Shown here one piece after another: positions 24,234 through 27,213 of a DNA stretch of 27,213 nucleotides (position 1 is the first letter of the stretch; every line of letters starts with the position of its first letter). The notes under the pieces are model-generated. The model was not told where the DNA came from. It saw nothing but the letters and a program-made list of their open reading frames with translations, and did not search any database. Location: contig FR898214.1 of the NCBI GenBank assembly GCA_000437375.1, forward strand, positions 1-27,213, written 5' to 3'. A program made the position numbers and the translations under genes. The DNA comes from Eubacterium sp. CAG:841. GTDB taxonomy: Bacteria > Bacillota > Clostridia > Oscillospirales > CAG-272.

Positions 24234-26189
24234 ATGGGAGAAAGATTTGCAAATAACAATGAACACATTCTGGTCTGCCTGTCATCTGCACCTTCCAATA
24301 CAAAAATCATTCAGACTGCGGTAGCCATGGCAAGGGCGTTTCACGCGTCCTTTTCGGCATTATATGTAAAAACTCCCGCTTCCGAATATATGGAGGCGGA
24401 AGACAAGAATCGCTTGCTTGCAAACATTCATTTTGCTGAAAAGTGCGGTGCGACAATCGTTACGGCGTGCGGAGATGATGTGCCATTTCAGATTGCCGAG
24501 TATGCGCGGCTTTTGGGTGTCACGAAAATAGTGATTGGCAGAAGCGTTGTCGGTAAGCGACGCTTCATCGGCAAACCAACATTGACGGAAAAGCTGATAT
24601 CGCTTGCTCCTAATGTCGATATTCATATTATTCCGGACAGTGATGCCGCTATAGCCAAAGGAAAGAAAACGCTGTTTGAAAAGCCGCATTTTGCAAAGCT
24701 CCTGAAAGGTTTGGCAATTTCGACGTTCGTGTTGCTGCTGTCGTCATTACTTGGCTGTTTATTTTCCCGCCTCGGGTTTACCGACGCTAACATAATCACG
24801 GTATATATCCTCGGCGTACTGCTTATCGCCATTTTCACCGAAAGCAAAATCTGTTGGGTTATATCATCTGTTGCAAGCGTTTTGGTCTTCAATTTCTTAT
24901 TTACAGAGCCGAGGTTTACATTCCGGGCTTACGGAAGCGGTTATCCGGTGACATTTATTATCATGCTTGCGGCTTCTCTTATCATAGGCGGAACAACCGA
25001 AAAGCTGAAAACACGCGAACGGCAGGCAACTCAAACCTCATACAGAACAAAAATTTTGTTTGATGCAAATCAGTTGATTCAAAAGGCATCCGATGAGCAG
25101 GAAGTATTTCAGGTTACAGCCGATCATTTGAGAAAGTTATTGAGTCGAAATGTAATTATATTTAATGAGAGCGCGGAAAAAATATGCGCTTCATTTACAG
25201 ATACAAAAGACAGTCCGTCAAAGGATTACAGGCAAATTGTCCGGTGGGTAATAAATAATAACCGAAAAGCCGGAAAAGGAACGGGAATTTATTCCGACAG
25301 CAGTTATGTTTTTCTGCCGATATGTAAAAACGAAAAGAATTACGGAGCAGTCGGCATTTTTGTCGGAAATAATCCGATCGATTCTTTTGACGAAAGTATT
25401 GTGGTTTCCGTCATCGGCGAATGTGCAATTGCCGTTGACGGAATCGTAAACGCAAAAGAAAGAGAGCGCACTGCGGTTCTGGCAAAAAACGAACAGTTGC
25501 GCGCAAATCTGCTTCGCTCCATATCACATGATCTGCGAACACCGCTCACGTCCATTTCGGGAAATGCAAGTAACCTTATTTCAAACGGAAATGCTTTTGA
25601 TGATGTGACAAAAATGCAGATTTATGAGGATATTTACAGTGACTCTCTTTGGCTTATCAATCTTGTTGAAAATCTGCTTGCGGTGACACGCCTTGAAGAA
25701 GGCAGAATGAATATAAATTTGACGACGGAACTTGTCGGCGACGTAATAGCCGAAGCATTGAAGCATATTCATAAGAAAAGCGAAATGCAAAAAATTACCG
25801 TGATACAACAAGACGAGTTGCTCCTTGCAAAAATGGACGCACGGCTTATTGTGCAGGTTTTAATCAATCTTCTTGACAATGCTATCAAATATACGCCATC
25901 CGATTCGCAAATTACGATTACTGCAAAAAAAGACGGTAATATGGTTTCCATAAGTGTATCGGATAACGGAAACGGCATTGCGGACGAACAAAAATCACGC
26001 GTTTTTGATATGTTTTATACCGGCACAAACAAAATTGCCGACAGTCGTCGCAGCATCGGATTAGGTCTTTCGTTATGCAAATCTATCATAAATGCGCATG
26101 GCGGAGAAATAACGATAACGGACAACAATCCGCACGGCGCGGTATTTACCTTTACATTGCCCATCGGGGAGGTGGAAATTCATGAGTAA
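24234..26189 (+). CDS. KdpD-like sensor histidine kinase without the KdpD N-terminal domain
   Basis: The 651 residues comprise a universal stress protein domain (about 10-135), four membrane helices of DUF4118 type (about 158-255), a GAF-like region (about 275-400), HisKA with phosphorylated His432 (SISHDLRTPLTS) and HATPase (DNGNGI, GLGLSLC). E. coli KdpD is 894 residues; the missing part is the N-terminal KdpD domain before Usp. The Usp start has S17-S18-A19, then 20 residues, then F40-S41-A42-L43-Y44, close to the motif reported for c-di-AMP binding in Staphylococcus aureus KdpD (SxS-x20-FTAxY). GGAG is 15 bases from the ATG, which is far; an in-frame ATT at 24225 would be better spaced. 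It overlaps the regulator gene by 8 bases. Confidence 0.9.
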   Translation: MGERFANNNEHILVCLSSAPSNTKIIQTAVAMARAFHASFSALYVKTPASEYMEAEDKNRLLANIHFAEKCGATIVTACGDDVPFQIAEYARLLGVTKIVIGRSVVGKRRFIGKPTLTEKLISLAPNVDIHIIPDSDAAIAKGKKTLFEKPHFAKLLKGLAISTFVLLLSSLLGCLFSRLGFTDANIITVYILGVLLIAIFTESKICWVISSVASVLVFNFLFTEPRFTFRAYGSGYPVTFIIMLAASLIIGGTTEKLKTRERQATQTSYRTKILFDANQLIQKASDEQEVFQVTADHLRKLLSRNVIIFNESAEKICASFTDTKDSPSKDYRQIVRWVINNNRKAGKGTGIYSDSSYVFLPICKNEKNYGAVGIFVGNNPIDSFDESIVVSVIGECAIAVDGIVNAKERERTAVLAKNEQLRANLLRSISHDLRTPLTSISGNASNLISNGNAFDDVTKMQIYEDIYSDSLWLINLVENLLAVTRLEEGRMNINLTTELVGDVIAEALKHIHKKSEMQKITVIQQDELLLAKMDARLIVQVLINLLDNAIKYTPSDSQITITAKKDGNMVSISVSDNGNGIADEQKSRVFDMFYTGTNKIADSRRSIGLGLSLCKSIINAHGGEITITDNNPHGAVFTFTLPIGEVEIHE

Positions 26190-26883
26190 CTTATTGGTTT
26201 TGGTGGTTGAAGATGACGCACCTGTTCGTAACCTCATCAGCACGACACTGAAAACACGCGGTTACGAATATTTGATTGCGCAAAACGGCGAAAGTGCTAT
26301 TATGGAGGCATCCTCACATAATCCGGATGTTGTTTTGCTTGATTTGGGACTGCCGGATATCGACGGTGTGGATGTTATCAAAAAAATACGCACATGGTCT
26401 GAAATGCCGATTATCGTAATCAGCGCCCGCGCCGAAGATAAAGACAAAATCGACGCTTTGGATGCCGGAGCGGACGATTATCTGACAAAGCCTTTTTCCG
26501 TAGAGGAACTGCTTGCAAGACTTCGTGTTATGGGCAGAAGGCTTTCGTCTATGCAGTCTTGCGGAAAATCCGACTCGCTTTTTGTAAACGGAGATCTGAA
26601 AATAGATTATGCAGCAGGGTGCGCTTACCTTAGCGGTGAAGAGCTTCATCTTACGCCCATCGAATATAAACTGCTGTGTTTGCTGTCCAAGAATGTCGGG
26701 AAAGTGCTTACTCACACTTTCATTACGCAAAAAATATGGGGTGCAGCGTGGGAAAGTAATGTAGCATCTCTACGCGTATTTATGGCTACCTTGCGCAAAA
26801 AAATCGAACTGTCCCCCGATTCGCCGCAGTATATACAGACTCATGTCGGCATTGGGTACCGAATGGCGAAAATAGATAATTAA
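26182..26883 (+). CDS. KdpE-like response regulator (OmpR/PhoB family)
   Basis: The 233 residues have a receiver domain (acidic E10-D11-D12, phospho-acceptor Asp54 in VLLDLGLPD, VISAR and LTKPFS switch residues) and a winged-helix output domain (about 130-230, ending HVGIGYRMAK). The LTPIEYKLL stretch and TLRKKIE pattern are typical of KdpE. It is translated from within the end of the kinase gene and is its evident partner. No kdpFABC operon is present here, so the natural target may be the trkH/trkA-like genes just upstream. A strong terminator follows. Confidence 0.9.
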   Translation: MSNLLVLVVEDDAPVRNLISTTLKTRGYEYLIAQNGESAIMEASSHNPDVVLLDLGLPDIDGVDVIKKIRTWSEMPIIVISARAEDKDKIDALDAGADDYLTKPFSVEELLARLRVMGRRLSSMQSCGKSDSLFVNGDLKIDYAAGCAYLSGEELHLTPIEYKLLCLLSKNVGKVLTHTFITQKIWGAAWESNVASLRVFMATLRKKIELSPDSPQYIQTHVGIGYRMAKIDN

Positions 26884-26927
26884 AATCGCGATGATATAAA
26901 TAAGAAAGCGCAAATAGGTGTTTTCAC

Positions 26928-26961
26928 AGCCACCCGACCGTAAAAAGTCGGGTGGCTTTTT
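26928..26961 (+). terminator. Intrinsic terminator of the potassium module
   Basis: A perfect 11-bp stem, AGCCACCCGAC (26928-26938) with GTCGGGTGGCT (26947-26957), loop CGTAAAAA, then T-run to 26961. Outside it CACAG/CTGTG can pair further. It isolates kdpDE from the recombinase gene. Confidence 0.92.
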
Positions 26962-27041
26962 CTGTGCAAAAAAATATTTTCAAAAAATTTCTGCTGTCAG
27001 GAACATTTTGCGTTTCTGACCTTGGGGTATCGTATGATTGC

Positions 27042-27064
27042 CTTGGGAAAATATGCTTCCCAAG
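27042..27064. repeat. Hairpin in the recombinase leader
   Basis: CTTGGGAA (27042-27049) pairs perfectly with TTCCCAAG (27057-27064) around a 7-base loop. It is 27 bases before the Shine-Dalgarno. With no T-run it is not a terminator. It may be an RNA element or a protein-binding site near the element end. Confidence 0.5.
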
Positions 27065-27101
27065 CACTCTCAATCGGTTTGACTGCACAAGGAGGTAAAA
27101 T

Positions 27102-27213
27102 ATGATGAAGTCAAACCAAAACGAAAAGAAAATCACGGCGCTGTACTGCCGCCTCTCTCAGGAAGATGAGAACAAAGGTGACGGCGACAGCATCATCAAT
27201 CAGAAATCCATTC
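27102..27213 (+). CDS. Large serine recombinase (TnpX/TndX-like), N-terminus only
   Basis: The frame opens at ATG 27102 (or the adjacent ATG 27105), 6-9 bases after GGAGG, and leaves the window after 37 codons. The residues KKITALYCRLSQEDENKGDG followed by SIINQK match the start of the resolvase catalytic domain of large serine recombinases. The nucleophile is the Ser in YCRLS, and the DSIINQK helix start is typical of those found in clostridial mobilisable and conjugative transposons. It would catalyse excision and integration of the element to the right. The subfamily (TnpX, TndX or DUF4368-containing) cannot be fixed from the N-terminus. Confidence 0.85.
   Translation, partial: MMKSNQNEKKITALYCRLSQEDENKGDGDSIINQKSI

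Larger units (their letters stand above)
26962..27213 (+). mobile_element. Edge of an integrative element carrying a large serine recombinase (boundary not resolved)
   Basis: After the kdpE terminator, 140 noncoding bases (A/T-rich to about 26990, then GC-richer with hairpins) lead into a serine recombinase gene pointing out of the window. In Tn4451-type elements the recombinase gene lies next to an element end, so the end is probably in 26962-27101. I cannot see a target duplication, and the far end is outside the window. Whether the potassium module is inside or merely next to an element is undecided. Confidence 0.4.

Noticed and set aside
1..27213. CRISPR arrays, tRNA or rRNA genes, complete insertion sequences
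   Set aside because: No regularly spaced direct repeats, cloverleaf-like segments, rRNA sequence or DDE transposase gene was found by eye.

Overview
The window looks like a chromosomal segment of a Gram-positive anaerobe of the Clostridia (a gut Oscillospirales- or Christensenellales-like lineage would fit, but I cannot place it to genus). The evidence is a WalR/WalK/YycH/YycI cell-wall signalling operon, a TrmK-Nif3 gene pair, a BmrC/BmrD-type heterodimeric ABC exporter, GGAGG-type ribosome binding sites, and sigma-A promoters with 16-17 nt spacers. Most genes use ATA for Ile and CTT for Leu very heavily. That habit also leaves long open frames antisense to real genes, and those are ignored here.

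Layout. (1) 1-1034: end of a trmK-like methyltransferase gene overlapping a nif3-like gene. (2) 1077-5074: a strong promoter with a palindrome over its -35, a 23-codon leader peptide, an intrinsic terminator, then two coupled ABC exporter genes. The two subunits have complementary active-site defects, as in asymmetric exporters, and the leader looks like a translation-dependent attenuator. (3) 5078-8226: a leftward pair (small membrane protein, MutS-like ATPase without mismatch-recognition domains) divergent from an XRE regulator, with a perfect 12-bp inverted repeat between them. (4) 8226-15718: a leftward cell-envelope operon in transcription order: membrane HExxH protein (DUF3810-like), walR, walK, yycH-like, yycI-like, then murA with its own promoter. 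(5) 15799-21445: a rightward repair operon, radC-uvrB-uvrA, ending in a strong terminator. (6) 21463-26961: a short orphan ORF, then a potassium module (TrkH/KtrB channel, TrkA/KtrA gating subunit, small one-pass membrane protein, KdpD-like kinase, KdpE-like regulator) with different codon habits from the first 21 kb. (7) 26962-27213: a hairpin-containing leader and the first 37 codons of a large serine recombinase that runs off the window, marking the edge of an integrative element.

How the parts work together. The wal operon and murA link envelope sensing to the first committed step of peptidoglycan synthesis. radC-uvrBA is a DNA repair unit. The potassium module pairs a KdpDE-type sensor with a Trk/Ktr channel, and no Kdp ATPase genes are present. 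The least ordinary parts are the leader-peptide attenuator, the MutS-like/membrane/XRE locus with its inverted repeat, the metalloprotease-like gene opening the wal operon, and the potassium island next to the recombinase. I saw no CRISPR array, tRNA, rRNA or complete insertion sequence.
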